Shown one piece after another: positions 16,538-26,859 of a stretch of 64,000 nt of DNA (positions within the stretch are counted from its first letter, which is position 1; each line of letters begins with the position of its first letter). Location: positions 62,001 through 126,000 of the forward strand of contig DATCKU010000110.1 in the NCBI GenBank assembly GCA_036564245.1, in the 5' to 3' direction. Source of the stretch: Thermasporomyces sp036564245 (GTDB taxonomy: Bacteria > Actinomycetota > Actinomycetes > Propionibacteriales > Actinopolymorphaceae). The notes under the pieces are model-generated. The model ran no database searches, was not told the DNA's origin, and was given only the letters and a program-made list of their open reading frames with translations. The translations under genes were made by a program, and so were the position numbers.

Positions 16538-17203
16538 ATGCGTCATTGGCCCCTTTTCGACCTGCGTCTGAGAACGCCCGACCTCGAGCTCCGACTGCCT
16601 ACGCTCGACGACCTCGACGCGCTGGCTGATCTCGCCGCCGAAGGAATTCACGACCCAGAGGAGATGCCGTTCGCCGCGCCGTGGACCGATGCCGAGCCGG
16701 CCGAGCGTGCCCGTGAGACGCTCCAGTTCCACTGGCGCAAGTGGGCCTCGTGGAAACCCGACGACTGGTCGCTCGACTTCGTAGCCGTTCGTGACGGCAC
16801 GGTGGTCGGCACGCAAGGCATCTACGCGCGGAACTTCGCGGTCGTGCGTGAGGTGGGCACCGGATCATGGGTCGGCCGGAAGTACCAAGGTCAAGGCATC
16901 GGCACCCAGATGCGTGCGGCCGTGCTGCATCTTGCGTTCGCCGGTCTGAACGCCGAGTACGCATGCTCCGGCGCGTTCACGGACAACCCCGCGTCGCTTG
17001 CTGTCTCACGCAAGCTCGGGTACCAGCCCGACGGGATCAACCTGCACTCGCGTCGTGGGAAGCGGGCGACCGAGCAGCGGCTGCGGCTCAGCCGCCGCGA
17101 CTGGGAGGCGTCCCAAAACGGCGCAAAGGTTGAAGTCGGCATCGAAGGGCTGCAACCATGCTTGTCGTTCTTCGGACTCAGCGACGAGCCGACCCACCAA
17201 TGA
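16538..17203 (+). CDS. GNAT-family N-acetyltransferase
   Basis: A 221-aa acetyltransferase of the RimJ/RimL-like group. MRHWPLFDLRLRTPDLELRLPT is the usual N-terminus. DFVAVRDGTVVGTQGIYARNF and GSWVGRKYQGQGIGTQMRAAVL (acetyl-CoA loop R/QGQGIG) follow, then FTDNPASLAVSRKLGYQPDG. In-frame ATGs at 16511 and 16529 would extend it slightly; I prefer 16538 from family alignments. Substrate unknown. Its stop codon lies inside an AATGACCACG motif. Confidence 0.85.
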   Translation: MRHWPLFDLRLRTPDLELRLPTLDDLDALADLAAEGIHDPEEMPFAAPWTDAEPAERARETLQFHWRKWASWKPDDWSLDFVAVRDGTVVGTQGIYARNFAVVREVGTGSWVGRKYQGQGIGTQMRAAVLHLAFAGLNAEYACSGAFTDNPASLAVSRKLGYQPDGINLHSRRGKRATEQRLRLSRRDWEASQNGAKVEVGIEGLQPCLSFFGLSDEPTHQ

Positions 17204-17210
17204 CCACGCA
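17199..17210 (+). repeat. motif copy spanning the GNAT stop codon
   Basis: AATGACCACGCA, 10 of 12 bases of the consensus; the TGA stop at 17201-17203 is part of it. This is the only such copy at the end of a + strand gene, and its orientation relative to the gene matches the other gene-end copies. Confidence 0.4.
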
Positions 17211-17367
17211 TCGTTGGCTTTCGCAAGCTTGCGGGCCCATGTAGGCATCGGAAGGGTACGGAAAGCCACGGCTGGTCAGGACGGCCAGCGTACGACGCGT
17301 TCGTGTCGTCCCCTCGCGCGGACGAGCATGGGCCAGCGACGCTCGCGCCATCTGTGGAGGTTCCCAG

Positions 17368-18246
17368 ATGCCGGACGCGGAACTTTCTCGCAAGAAGCAG
17401 CGGGTCGTCGTCTTCGGCGTCGACGGCGTCCGCTACGACACCCTCCGTGCGGCACGCACGCCACGCATCGATGCGATCGCAGCCGCCGGATTCCTCGCAC
17501 CGGTCCAGGTCAACCAGGCCGGGCCCACCATCTCAGGGCCAACCTGGGCCACGGTCGCAAGCGGCGTACTCGCCACCACGCATGGGATCTTCAACAACGA
17601 GCTCTACGGGCATCGTCTGGACGAGCACCCCGACTTCCTCACCCGGGTACGGCAGGCGATACCCGGCGCCCAGACGTTCGCCGCAGGCGACTGGCCGCCA
17701 CTTATGAGCAAGGCGAGCGGCGGGCCGATCTTCCGCGACGCCGACCTCTGCCTGAGCGCCACGGAGCACGGCCCCGACTCCTGGCAGCCCGGCGAGGATC
17801 GCATCGCATCCGAGGCGGCGAAGGCACTGGGCACCCGTGAGATCACCGCGGCGTTCATCTACTTCGTAGGCCCGGACGTCGTGGCGCATGCGCGCGGCGT
17901 GTGCCCGGAGTACGTCGCCGCCATCGAGGAGAGCGACGCACGGATCGGCCGGATTCTCGATGCGATCCAGGCACGCCCGACGGCCGCGGACGAGGAGTGG
18001 ACGGTCATCGTGGTGACCGATCACGGTCACGTCGACACGGGCGGGCATGGTGGCGACTCGGCCGAGGAACGAACGGCGTGGATCGCCGCAGCCGGCCCTA
18101 CGGTTCCAGCGCAAGCTCCCGCCGACCTGGAGCAGGCCGACGTCCACGCCCAGGTGCTCCACACCCTCGGCATCCCCATCGCCCCGGATTGGAACCTCTT
18201 CGGCCGTCCGTTCTCCCGAGCCCACGAGCCCCGGGCCACCGGATGA
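17368..18246 (+). CDS. nucleotide pyrophosphatase/phosphodiesterase-like protein (alkaline phosphatase superfamily)
   Basis: A 292-aa metal-dependent hydrolase. VVFGVDGVRYDTLR carries the first metal Asp. GPTISGPTWATVASGVL carries a Thr nucleophile, as in NPP-type phosphodiesterases. FIYFVGPDVVAHARG and VIVVTDHGHVDTGGHGG give the remaining Asp/His ligands. There is no signal peptide, so it is cytoplasmic. It does not have the C/S-x-P-x-R sulfatase motif, so it is not a client of the upstream FGE. The substrate is unknown; its position before an enolase-superfamily gene and sugar genes suggests a carbohydrate-derived phosphoester. Confidence 0.8.
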   Translation: MPDAELSRKKQRVVVFGVDGVRYDTLRAARTPRIDAIAAAGFLAPVQVNQAGPTISGPTWATVASGVLATTHGIFNNELYGHRLDEHPDFLTRVRQAIPGAQTFAAGDWPPLMSKASGGPIFRDADLCLSATEHGPDSWQPGEDRIASEAAKALGTREITAAFIYFVGPDVVAHARGVCPEYVAAIEESDARIGRILDAIQARPTAADEEWTVIVVTDHGHVDTGGHGGDSAEERTAWIAAAGPTVPAQAPADLEQADVHAQVLHTLGIPIAPDWNLFGRPFSRAHEPRATG

Positions 18247-18394
18247 GGCACCGTCCGCCATGAAGAGCTCGCCCGGCGAGCGCCACGAGACCCGAGGCGT
18301 CGGATGAGGCACCGCCTGCCGTGAAGACGTCGCCCGGCGGGGAAGAAGACGGCTCTCGCACGAGAGGACCAGGGAAGCCATGAAGATCACCAGC
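18241..18394 (+). repeat. tandem repeats between phosphodiesterase and dehydratase genes
   Basis: A 40-base unit starting GGATGAGGCACCG occurs at 18241 and again at 18302 (34 of 40 identical, period 61). The first copy includes the stop codon of the upstream gene. Within each copy GCC(A/G)TGAAGA resembles the true start of the next gene (GCCATGAAGAT at 18377), so the translation-start context appears three times. Confidence 0.55.
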
Positions 18395-19471
18395 ATCGAG
18401 ACGTTCCTGGCCGACCAGATCGCCGTCGTACGGGTCCGCACCGATGACGGTGCCGAGGGCATCGGCCAGACGTCTCCTTTCCAGCCTGGGCTCACGGTAC
18501 GGGTGCTGCACGAGATGGTGGCGCCGTGTTTCCTGGGCCGCGACCCCTGGGACCTCGAGGTGCTCGTCGAGCGCTGCATCCGCACGCACTACAAGTTCCC
18601 CAGCAGCTTCCTGCTCCGCGCCCTCTGCGGCGTCGACACGGCATTGTGGGACCTGCTCGGCAAGGTGACCGGCCAACCGGTCGTGAAGCTCTTGGGCGGC
18701 AAGGAGCGCGACGTCGTTCCGATGTACGCCTCGAGCATGAGCCGGTCCATCAGCCCTGAAGCGGAGGCCGAACGGCTGCAGAAACTTCGCCAGGAGCAGG
18801 GCTTCCGGTGCGCGAAGATCCGGATCGGTGAGGTCATGGGACGTGACGTCGACGCCTCACCTGGCAGGACCGAGCGCATCATTCCGTACATCCGCGAGGC
18901 GATGGGTGACGACTTCGACATCCACGCAGACGCCAACGGAGGATTCAGCGTCTCCCGGGCGATTCTGGTTGGCCGGATGCTGGAGGACTACCGCTACTTC
19001 CACTTCGAGGAGCCGTGTCCGTACCAGGAAATCGAGAAGACGGCGCAGGTCACCGCCGCGCTGGACATCGCGGTGGCAGGCGGTGAGCAGGACAACTCGC
19101 TCACCCACTTCCGCCGGATGATCGCCATGCGAGCGGTCGACATCGTGCAGCCCGACATCGGCTACATCGGTGGCGTCGCGCGAGCGCGACGTGTCGCATG
19201 GATGGCAGAGGACGCGGGGATTCCCTGCACCCCACACTGTTCGAACCGCTCACTGCTGCAGGTCTTCACCTTGCATCTCGCAGCCGCGATGCCGGCGTGC
19301 TCGCAGTATCACGAGTGGGGTATCGAAGACACACCATGGACGGAAGGGATCTACGAGCCACAGCTCGAGGTCGTCGACGGCGTGGTTGCCGTGCCGAGCA
19401 CACCCGGATGGGGCGTGGAGATCCTGCCCGAGTTCCTTCGCAACGCCACACGCGAGGTCTCGACGCTGTGA
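18380..19471 (+). CDS. enolase-superfamily (mandelate racemase/muconate-lactonizing type) dehydratase
   Basis: A 363-aa metalloenzyme. A capping domain fills about residues 1-120, followed by the barrel. AKIRIG carries the catalytic Lys region. Metal ligands are in DIHADANGGFS (Asp), HFEEPCPYQ (Glu) and AVAGGEQDN (Glu). VDIVQPDIGYIGG and the general-base region CTPHCSNRS follow. The Lys/His pair and strand signatures suggest an acid-sugar dehydratase of the mandelate racemase subgroup; the exact sugar acid cannot be read from sequence. AGGGAAGCC precedes the ATG. It lies between a phosphodiesterase and a GH27 glycosidase. Confidence 0.85.
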   Translation: MKITSIETFLADQIAVVRVRTDDGAEGIGQTSPFQPGLTVRVLHEMVAPCFLGRDPWDLEVLVERCIRTHYKFPSSFLLRALCGVDTALWDLLGKVTGQPVVKLLGGKERDVVPMYASSMSRSISPEAEAERLQKLRQEQGFRCAKIRIGEVMGRDVDASPGRTERIIPYIREAMGDDFDIHADANGGFSVSRAILVGRMLEDYRYFHFEEPCPYQEIEKTAQVTAALDIAVAGGEQDNSLTHFRRMIAMRAVDIVQPDIGYIGGVARARRVAWMAEDAGIPCTPHCSNRSLLQVFTLHLAAAMPACSQYHEWGIEDTPWTEGIYEPQLEVVDGVVAVPSTPGWGVEILPEFLRNATREVSTL

Positions 19472-19500
19472 CTGAAGCCTGACAGTTTGCCGGCTCTCGC

Positions 19501-19524
19501 AGTAGGCGATCTTGACACCCTACT
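19501..19524 (+). promoter_or_regulatory. possible promoter/operator before the GH27 gene
   Basis: AGTAGG and CCTACT (19501-19506 and 19519-19524) form a perfect 6-bp inverted repeat that overlaps TTGACA at 19512-19517, a consensus -35 hexamer. The -10 at the expected distance is poor, so this is tentative. No sugar regulator gene is adjacent. Confidence 0.3.
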
Positions 19525-19569
19525 GGCGCTGTGCGACGTTCGACGTCGAGCGGGAGGAGGACCACGTCC

Positions 19570-21783
19570 ATGGCTCTTCGTCGTCCCGTCATGCGAGCCG
19601 CTGTTGCCGTGACGGCCTTGCTCGTCGCCCCGATCGTCCTCACCACACAACCAACGATGGGCGCACATGCCGCCACGACCCAAGCCGCTGCGTCCTCGGC
19701 CGACGTCATGCCGAACGGCGCAGCCTTGGCCACGACACCACGTAGTGCACCGCACGTCGAGGCCAAGGCCGCAGCGAAACCTTCCGGAAACGACGGTCTC
19801 GCTCGCACCCCACCCATGGGCTGGAACGACTGGTACTCCTTCTTCTGCGACATCGACGAGGACCTCATCAAGCAAACCGCCGACGCGATGGTCGCGAGCG
19901 GAATGCGCGATGCCGGCTACGAGTACGTCAACATCGACGACTGCTGGTCGGCACCCGAGCGCGACGCCGACGGCAACCTCGTCGCCGACCCGGAACGCTT
20001 TCCCAGCGGTATCAAGGCACTTGCCGACTACGTGCATGCCCGAGGACTGAAGCTCGGCATCTACACCGACGTCGGGACGAAGACCTGTGCGGGTTATCCC
20101 GGCGGCTACGGGCACGAGGAACGCGACGCGCGCACGTTCGCGAAATGGCACGTGGACTTCGTCAAGGTCGACTGGTGCAACGTACCCTTCGAGGACTTTC
20201 CCGGCATGACCCAGCAAGAGGTCGCCATCGAGCTCTACGGCCGCTGGTCGAAGGCGCTCCAGCAGAGCGGACGTGACATGGTGTTCAGCGTCTGCGTCTG
20301 GGATCCCGCGATCAAGTCGTGGGAATGGGCACCCGAGATCGCCCACATGTGGCGCACCAGCTTCGACTACGGAGACAGCTGGGATCTCATGCTGCGCAAC
20401 GCCGACGAGGTCGCGCCCTTGTGGACCTACGCGGGACCTGGTCACTGGAACGATCCCGACATCCTCATGGTCGGGATCGGCGGGATGAGTGACGTCGAAT
20501 ACCAGACGCACTTCAGCATCTGGGCGATGGCTGCTGCTCCGCTGCTTGCCGGCAACGACCTGCGCCACATGTCCGAGCAGACGCTCGAGATCCTCACCAA
20601 CCGCGAGGTCATCGCCGTCGACCAGGATCCGCTTGGCGTCGCCGGCCGGAAAGCGCGAAGTGACGAGACCTCCGACGTCTGGGTGCGGCCGTTGGCTGGC
20701 GGTGACTACGCCGTCCTGTTGGTCAACCGCGCAGAGCGCCCGCAACTCGTACGCACCAGCCCCGAGGAGCTCGGCATCTCGGCTCACGGCCTGCTTCGCG
20801 TGCGCGACCTGTGGCGGCACGAGACGACGACGGCCACAGGCACGCTCTCGGCATACCTTCCGGCCCATGGATCGGCGATGTTCCGCATCTCGACCAGTGG
20901 GCCTGCGAGCCCGGAACCATCGGTTGCCTGGGGAGCGACCGCCGACGCCCGGGTGCCTGGGCTGGATCCCCCACTGCTCGAGCCCGGCACGACCACACCC
21001 GTCGACGGACTCGTCGTCAACAACGGCCATGTCCCGTTGCGTGATGCCAACGCCTCGCTGCAGCTCCCGCCCGGCTGGTCGGTCCGACCCGCACCGCAGC
21101 AGGAGCTCGGAACCGTACGACGTGACGGCGGCGAAGCTCGTGTCACATGGGAGCTCACCACGCCGAGCGACGTGGCGCCAGGCGACTACGAGCTCACGGC
21201 GACGGTGACGTACCGCGTCGGCGGCAGCAAGGCATCGGGCGGCAGCGCCTCAGACGATGGGGCGCACGCGAGCGCGGACCGGCCGAAGCCGCGCACGTTC
21301 AGCATGCCGTTCACGATCCCCGTCACCGTGCCGACACCACCGCCCTCGGGTGAGCCGTGGTTGAGCGACGTCGACTGGGTGGAGTCGCACAACGGCTACG
21401 GCCCCGTCCTGCGAGACCGCAACTACTGGGGCGACCCGCTGTCGATCCGCGGTACGACGTACCCCAAAGGCCTGTGGACACATCCGCCCGGCGACGTCGC
21501 GTACTACCTCGGCGGTCACTGCACGAGGTTGCAAGCCGACCTCGGTATCGACGACTCGACCGGCGGGCGCGGCTCGGTGGTCTTCGAGGTCTGGGCGGGT
21601 TACCCGGACGGGCGGGAGACCACGGTGTTCGACAGCGGCGTCGTTCGCGGAACCGATCCGGTGGTGCCGCTCGACGTGGACCTCACCGACGCCGTGTCGG
21701 TGACGCTCGTGACCAGGGACGCAGGAGACGGGGTGAGCTACGACAACGCCGACTGGGGTGGTATCCGTCTGACCTGCACGTAA
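19570..21783 (+). CDS. secreted GH27 alpha-galactosidase with NEW3 and NPCBM domains
   Basis: Releases alpha-linked galactose (possibly beta-L-arabinopyranose) outside the cell. Of 737 aa, a signal peptide occupies about residues 1-35 (ALRRPVMRAAVAVTALLVAP). The GH27 barrel starts near residue 75 with LARTPPMGWNDWYSFFCDID. NIDDCWS, LGIYTDVGTKTC, and FVKVDWCN (nucleophile Asp) follow, then MWRTSFDYGDSWDLM with the probable acid/base Asp and TYAGPGHWNDPDILMVG. A NEW3-type domain spans about 480-590 and a C-terminal NPCBM domain (YPKGLWTHPPGDVAYYLGG) about 610-737. GGGAGGAGG precedes the ATG. An AraFGH-like importer follows and galKTE lies 5 kb upstream. Confidence 0.92.
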   Translation: MALRRPVMRAAVAVTALLVAPIVLTTQPTMGAHAATTQAAASSADVMPNGAALATTPRSAPHVEAKAAAKPSGNDGLARTPPMGWNDWYSFFCDIDEDLIKQTADAMVASGMRDAGYEYVNIDDCWSAPERDADGNLVADPERFPSGIKALADYVHARGLKLGIYTDVGTKTCAGYPGGYGHEERDARTFAKWHVDFVKVDWCNVPFEDFPGMTQQEVAIELYGRWSKALQQSGRDMVFSVCVWDPAIKSWEWAPEIAHMWRTSFDYGDSWDLMLRNADEVAPLWTYAGPGHWNDPDILMVGIGGMSDVEYQTHFSIWAMAAAPLLAGNDLRHMSEQTLEILTNREVIAVDQDPLGVAGRKARSDETSDVWVRPLAGGDYAVLLVNRAERPQLVRTSPEELGISAHGLLRVRDLWRHETTTATGTLSAYLPAHGSAMFRISTSGPASPEPSVAWGATADARVPGLDPPLLEPGTTTPVDGLVVNNGHVPLRDANASLQLPPGWSVRPAPQQELGTVRRDGGEARVTWELTTPSDVAPGDYELTATVTYRVGGSKASGGSASDDGAHASADRPKPRTFSMPFTIPVTVPTPPPSGEPWLSDVDWVESHNGYGPVLRDRNYWGDPLSIRGTTYPKGLWTHPPGDVAYYLGGHCTRLQADLGIDDSTGGRGSVVFEVWAGYPDGRETTVFDSGVVRGTDPVVPLDVDLTDAVSVTLVTRDAGDGVSYDNADWGGIRLTCT

Positions 21784-21883
21784 GGCCTGCCGGAATCCAC
21801 CAGTCCCCGCATCCTGCCGTCGATCGCGAGATGACATCGACGTCGCGTAGAACCCGAACGACAAGGAACGGTGGGCGATAACG

Positions 21884-22917
21884 ATGCTGAGTGACAACAG
21901 GACGACACCGGTCACCTCGCGCGTCATCCGCTGCGGTGCCGTGGCGTCCGCGCTGGCGCTCGTACTGCTGGGCTGTTCGTCCGGTCAGGAGACCGCAGCC
22001 GAGGACACCGCCGGATCCAAGCAGACCGGCACCATCGAGCTCGCGTTGCTGCAAAAGCAAGGCGACCAGCAGTACTTCGTCGACGAAGCGGCAGGAGCCA
22101 AGGCCAAGGCGGCCGAGCTCGGCGACGTGAAGGTCACGGTCGCCAACCTCGGCCTGGACTCCAACCGGGCGATCAGCGAGGTCGAGACCGCGATCGCCCG
22201 GGGAGTCGACGGCATCATCATCGTGGTGCCCGACCAGAACATCGGGCCTCAGGTGATCGACCGAGCCCGCCAGGCCGGCATCCCGCTCGTCGCCGCCGAC
22301 GACATCATCGAGGACGGCTCCGGCAAACCCGCGCCGTTCGTGGGCTTCGACGGCTACCGCATGGGCCAGCAGGTGGGCGAGTCGGCAGCCGAGCTCTACC
22401 AGGAGGCCGGCTGGGACGCCGCCAGCACCCGGATCCTGGCCGCATGGAAGCAGGACCTCACCGTGTGCACCGACCGGGTGAAGGGCGCCGCCGAGACGTT
22501 CGGCAAGGCAGTCGAGGACATGCCCGAGGTCATCGAGATCGGCACGGACAACACCCCTACGGGCGCACAGGACAAGGCCGGTGCGGTCATCACAGCCAAC
22601 CAGGACGTCGAGCACTGGATCGTCTGGGGCTGCAACGACGAGAACGTCTCCGGCGTGGTCACTGCACTGCAGAACTCCGGCGTAAGCCCGGACGACATCA
22701 TCGGCGTCGGGCTGGGTGCCTACTTGGCGTGCAAGCCGTGGCAGGCCGGGCAGCCCAGCGGCATGAAGTCAGCGCTCTTCATCGACGGGCACGACGTCGG
22801 CGCGTCAGCGGTCGAGGTGCTGGTCAAGCACCTGCGTGACGGCGAGCCGCTCCCGCCGGAGACCATCGCGCCCACGGAGATGGTCGATCCAGCCACCTGG
22901 AAGGACTCGGGCCTGAC

Positions 22918-22927
<10 letters not shown>
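21884..22927 (+). CDS. sugar ABC transporter substrate-binding lipoprotein (AraF/type I fold)
   Basis: A 347-aa periplasmic-binding-protein type I lipoprotein. The signal ALALVLLGC (lipobox Cys near residue 31) is followed by GTIELALLQKQGDQQYFVDE, VDGIIIVVPDQNIGPQVID, PLVAADDIIED, FVGFDGYRMGQQVG and WIVWGCNDENVSGVVTAL. The profile resembles L-arabinose/galactose-binding proteins. It overlaps the ATPase gene by 10 bp. Given the GH27 enzyme just upstream, galactose or L-arabinose is the best guess. Confidence 0.88.
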
Positions 22928-24446
<1,519 letters not shown>

Positions 24447-24450
<4 letters not shown>

Positions 24451-25484
24451 GCCGGACGGCCGCGCCCGATGCCGACACGTGGACGACGGAGCATGCGCGG
24501 GCCGGATCGTCAGTGCGCCGCGTGCTGGATCGGGTGGGCGTGCAGAACGTCAGCCTTCTGATCGCGCTTGCCTTCTTGGTGGCGTTGATCGGGGCACAGG
24601 ATCCGAGCTTCTTCCGGGCCAGCAACCTCGAGATCATCGGGATGGCCGTGGCCATCACCGGCGTCCTCGCGGTGGCGCAGACCGTCATCATCATCCTGGG
24701 CGCGCTCGACATCTCCGTGGGTTCGTTGGCCGGGTTGAGCTCGGTGACATCGGCGATGATCTTCATGGCCACGGCGCAGAACGGTGCCGTCGGCATCGCC
24801 GGAGCGCTTGCCATCGGCATCCTGTGCGGTCTGGTCAACGGCTGCATCGTGGTCTTCGGCCGGGTGAACCCGATCATCGCCACCCTGGCCACGCTCGCGG
24901 CGTACAAGGGAATCGCACAGCTGGTCTCGAACGGCCGCGCGCAGGGCTACACCGGTGCCGACCCCATCTTCGTGTTCATCGCCCGCGGTGCGATCGCCGG
25001 AATTCCCACCCTGATCTGGATCCTCGGCGTCGTCGCGGTCGCGGCTCACGTCCTGCTGCGTTACACCGACATCGGCCGCAACATCTATGCGATCGGCGGC
25101 AACGACACCGCCGCCCGGCTCGCCGGCATCAACATCAACAAGTACGTCCTCGCTTGCTACGCGGGCACCGGCCTCGTCGCCGCCCTCGCTGGCGTCCTCA
25201 TCACCGCCCGCACCGGCTCGGGTCAGCCCGTCTCCGGGAGCGAGGGGTTGGAGCTCGAGTCCATCACCGCCGCCGCCCTAGGCGGCTGCTCGTTCAAGGG
25301 CGGCAAGGGGACGATCGCGGGCACCTTGCTCGCCGTCGTCCTGCTCGGTGTGTTGAGCAACGGCATGACGTTGCTGGGCATCAACACGTTCTGGCAGAAC
25401 GTCGCCAAGGGCACGCTGCTCGTCATCGCCGTCGTCATCCAGCAAGCGCGAAGCGGCGAGCGCCGGATCGGCATCCCCACCTGA
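24447..25484 (+). CDS. sugar ABC transporter permease (AraH/RbsC type)
   Basis: A 345-aa CUT2 permease with about eight to ten hydrophobic segments. NVSLLIALAFLVALIGAQDPSF, ILGALDISVGSLAGLSSV, VNPIIATLATLAAYKG and the cytoplasmic ATPase contact GRNIYAIGGNDTAARLAGI are characteristic. AALGGCSFKGGKGTIAGTLLAVVLLGVLSNGM follows. The GTG start overlaps the ATPase stop. A convergent terminator separates it from icd. Confidence 0.93.
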
Positions 25485-25545
25485 CACCTCTCCGGCGCCG
25501 CGTCGTCCGCAGTTGCTCGCTCAGAATGTGACGGCTCACTGGGTG

Positions 25546-25567
25546 GGCACTAGCGTCGCGTAGTGCC
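25546..25567. terminator. bidirectional hairpin between permease and icd
   Basis: GGCACTA (25546-25552) and TAGTGCC (25561-25567) are perfect arms around an 8-base loop. The site lies between two convergent genes and can serve both. Confidence 0.55.
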
Positions 25568-25598
25568 GGCGCATGCCGACGCTGCCGCGCAGTCGCCG

Positions 25599-25610
25599 CG
25601 CCTGGTCATT
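25599..25610 (-). repeat. motif-like sequence spanning the icd stop codon
   Basis: In icd sense it reads AATGACCAGGCG, 9 of 12 bases of the recurring motif, with the TGA stop inside it. Weaker than the other copies and possibly chance. Confidence 0.3.
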
Positions 25611-26823
25611 TGTTGAGCTTGGCGGCGAGGTTGGTTGCTAGGGCGTCGAGGAACTCGTCGGTCGTGAGCCACGGCGTGTCGCCGCCGACCAGGAGCGCGA
25701 GGTCCTTGGTCATCTTGCCGGACTCGACGGTCTCGATGCAGACCTGCTCCAACGTGTGCGCGAACTCGGTGACCTCGGGCGTGCCGTCGAGCTTGCCGCG
25801 ATGCGCAAGACCTCGAGTCCAGGCGAAGATCGAGGCGATCGGGTTCGTCGAGGTCTTCTCGCCCCTCTGCCACTGCCGGTAGTGCCGGGTCACGGTGCCG
25901 TGCGCCGCCTCCGCCTCGACGGTCTTGCCGTCCGGCGTCAACAGCACGCTGGTCATGAGGCCGAGCGAGCCGAAACCCTGCGCCACGACGTCGGACTGCA
26001 CGTCGCCGTCGTAGTTCTTGCAGGCCCAGACGAAGCCACCCTCCCACTTGAGGGCCTGAGCGACCATGTCGTCGATCAGCCGGTGTTCGTACGTGATACC
26101 CGCCTGCTCGAACTTGCTCTTGAACTCCGTCTCGTACACCTCGGCGAAGATGTCCTTGAACCGACCGTCGTACGCCTTGAGGATGGTGTTCTTCGTCGAC
26201 AGGTAGACCGGGTATCCGCGCTGCAGCGCATAGTTGAACGACGCCCGGGCGAAGTCACGGATCGAGTCGTCGAAGTTGTACATCGCCATCGCGACGCCAC
26301 CGCCGGGGTACTTCGCAACCTCGAACTCCATGGGCTCGCTGCCGTCGCTCGGCGTGAACGTCACGGTGAGCTTGCCCGGTCCGGGAACGACGAAGTCGGT
26401 CGCGCGGTACTGGTCGCCGTGGGCGTGACGACCGATCACGATGGGCTTCTTCCATCCCGGAACGAGGCGCGGGATGTTCTCGATGATGATCGGCTCGCGG
26501 AACACCACGCCGCCCAGGATGTTGCGGATCGTGCCGTTCGGCGAGCGCCACATCTTCTTCAGCCCGAACTCCTCGACCCGAGCCTCGTCCGGCGTGATCG
26601 TCGCGCACTTGACGCCGACGCCGTGTCGTTTGATCGCGTACGCCGCGTCGACGGTCACCTGGTCGTCGGTGGCGTCGCGGTTCTGGATCGAAAGGTCGTA
26701 GTAGTCCAGCGGGATGTCGAGGTAGGGCAGGAGCAGCTGCTCCTTGATCGAGGCCCAGATGACGCGCGTCATCTCGTCGCCGTCGAGCTCGACGACTGGA
26801 TTCTTCACGCTGATCTTGGACAA
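25606..26823 (-). CDS. icd: NADP-dependent isocitrate dehydrogenase (type II, homodimeric)
   Basis: Oxidative decarboxylation of isocitrate to 2-oxoglutarate in the TCA cycle. The 405-aa length and sequence match the eukaryote-like dimeric class: VELDGDEMTRVIW, KCATITPDEARVEEF, MWRSPNGTIRNILGGVVFREPI (isocitrate loop), VIGRHAHGDQYRATDF, NYDGDVQSDVVAQGFGSLGLMTS and EAAHGTVTRHY. The start is a TTG at 26823 (MSKISVKNPVVELDGDE) with GAGGAG placed correctly upstream. It follows mdh by 36 bp and is probably co-transcribed from the mdh promoter, under the TamR-like site. Confidence 0.96.
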   Translation of the reverse strand: MSKISVKNPVVELDGDEMTRVIWASIKEQLLLPYLDIPLDYYDLSIQNRDATDDQVTVDAAYAIKRHGVGVKCATITPDEARVEEFGLKKMWRSPNGTIRNILGGVVFREPIIIENIPRLVPGWKKPIVIGRHAHGDQYRATDFVVPGPGKLTVTFTPSDGSEPMEFEVAKYPGGGVAMAMYNFDDSIRDFARASFNYALQRGYPVYLSTKNTILKAYDGRFKDIFAEVYETEFKSKFEQAGITYEHRLIDDMVAQALKWEGGFVWACKNYDGDVQSDVVAQGFGSLGLMTSVLLTPDGKTVEAEAAHGTVTRHYRQWQRGEKTSTNPIASIFAWTRGLAHRGKLDGTPEVTEFAHTLEQVCIETVESGKMTKDLALLVGGDTPWLTTDEFLDALATNLAAKLNK

Positions 26824-26859
26824 GAGGGGCTCCTCTGCTGATGTGGTACGACGTGACGG

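Noticed and set aside
17368..18246. Sulfatase matching the upstream formylglycine-generating enzyme
   Set aside because: The nucleophile context is GPTISGPTW with Thr; there is no C/S-x-P-x-R motif.
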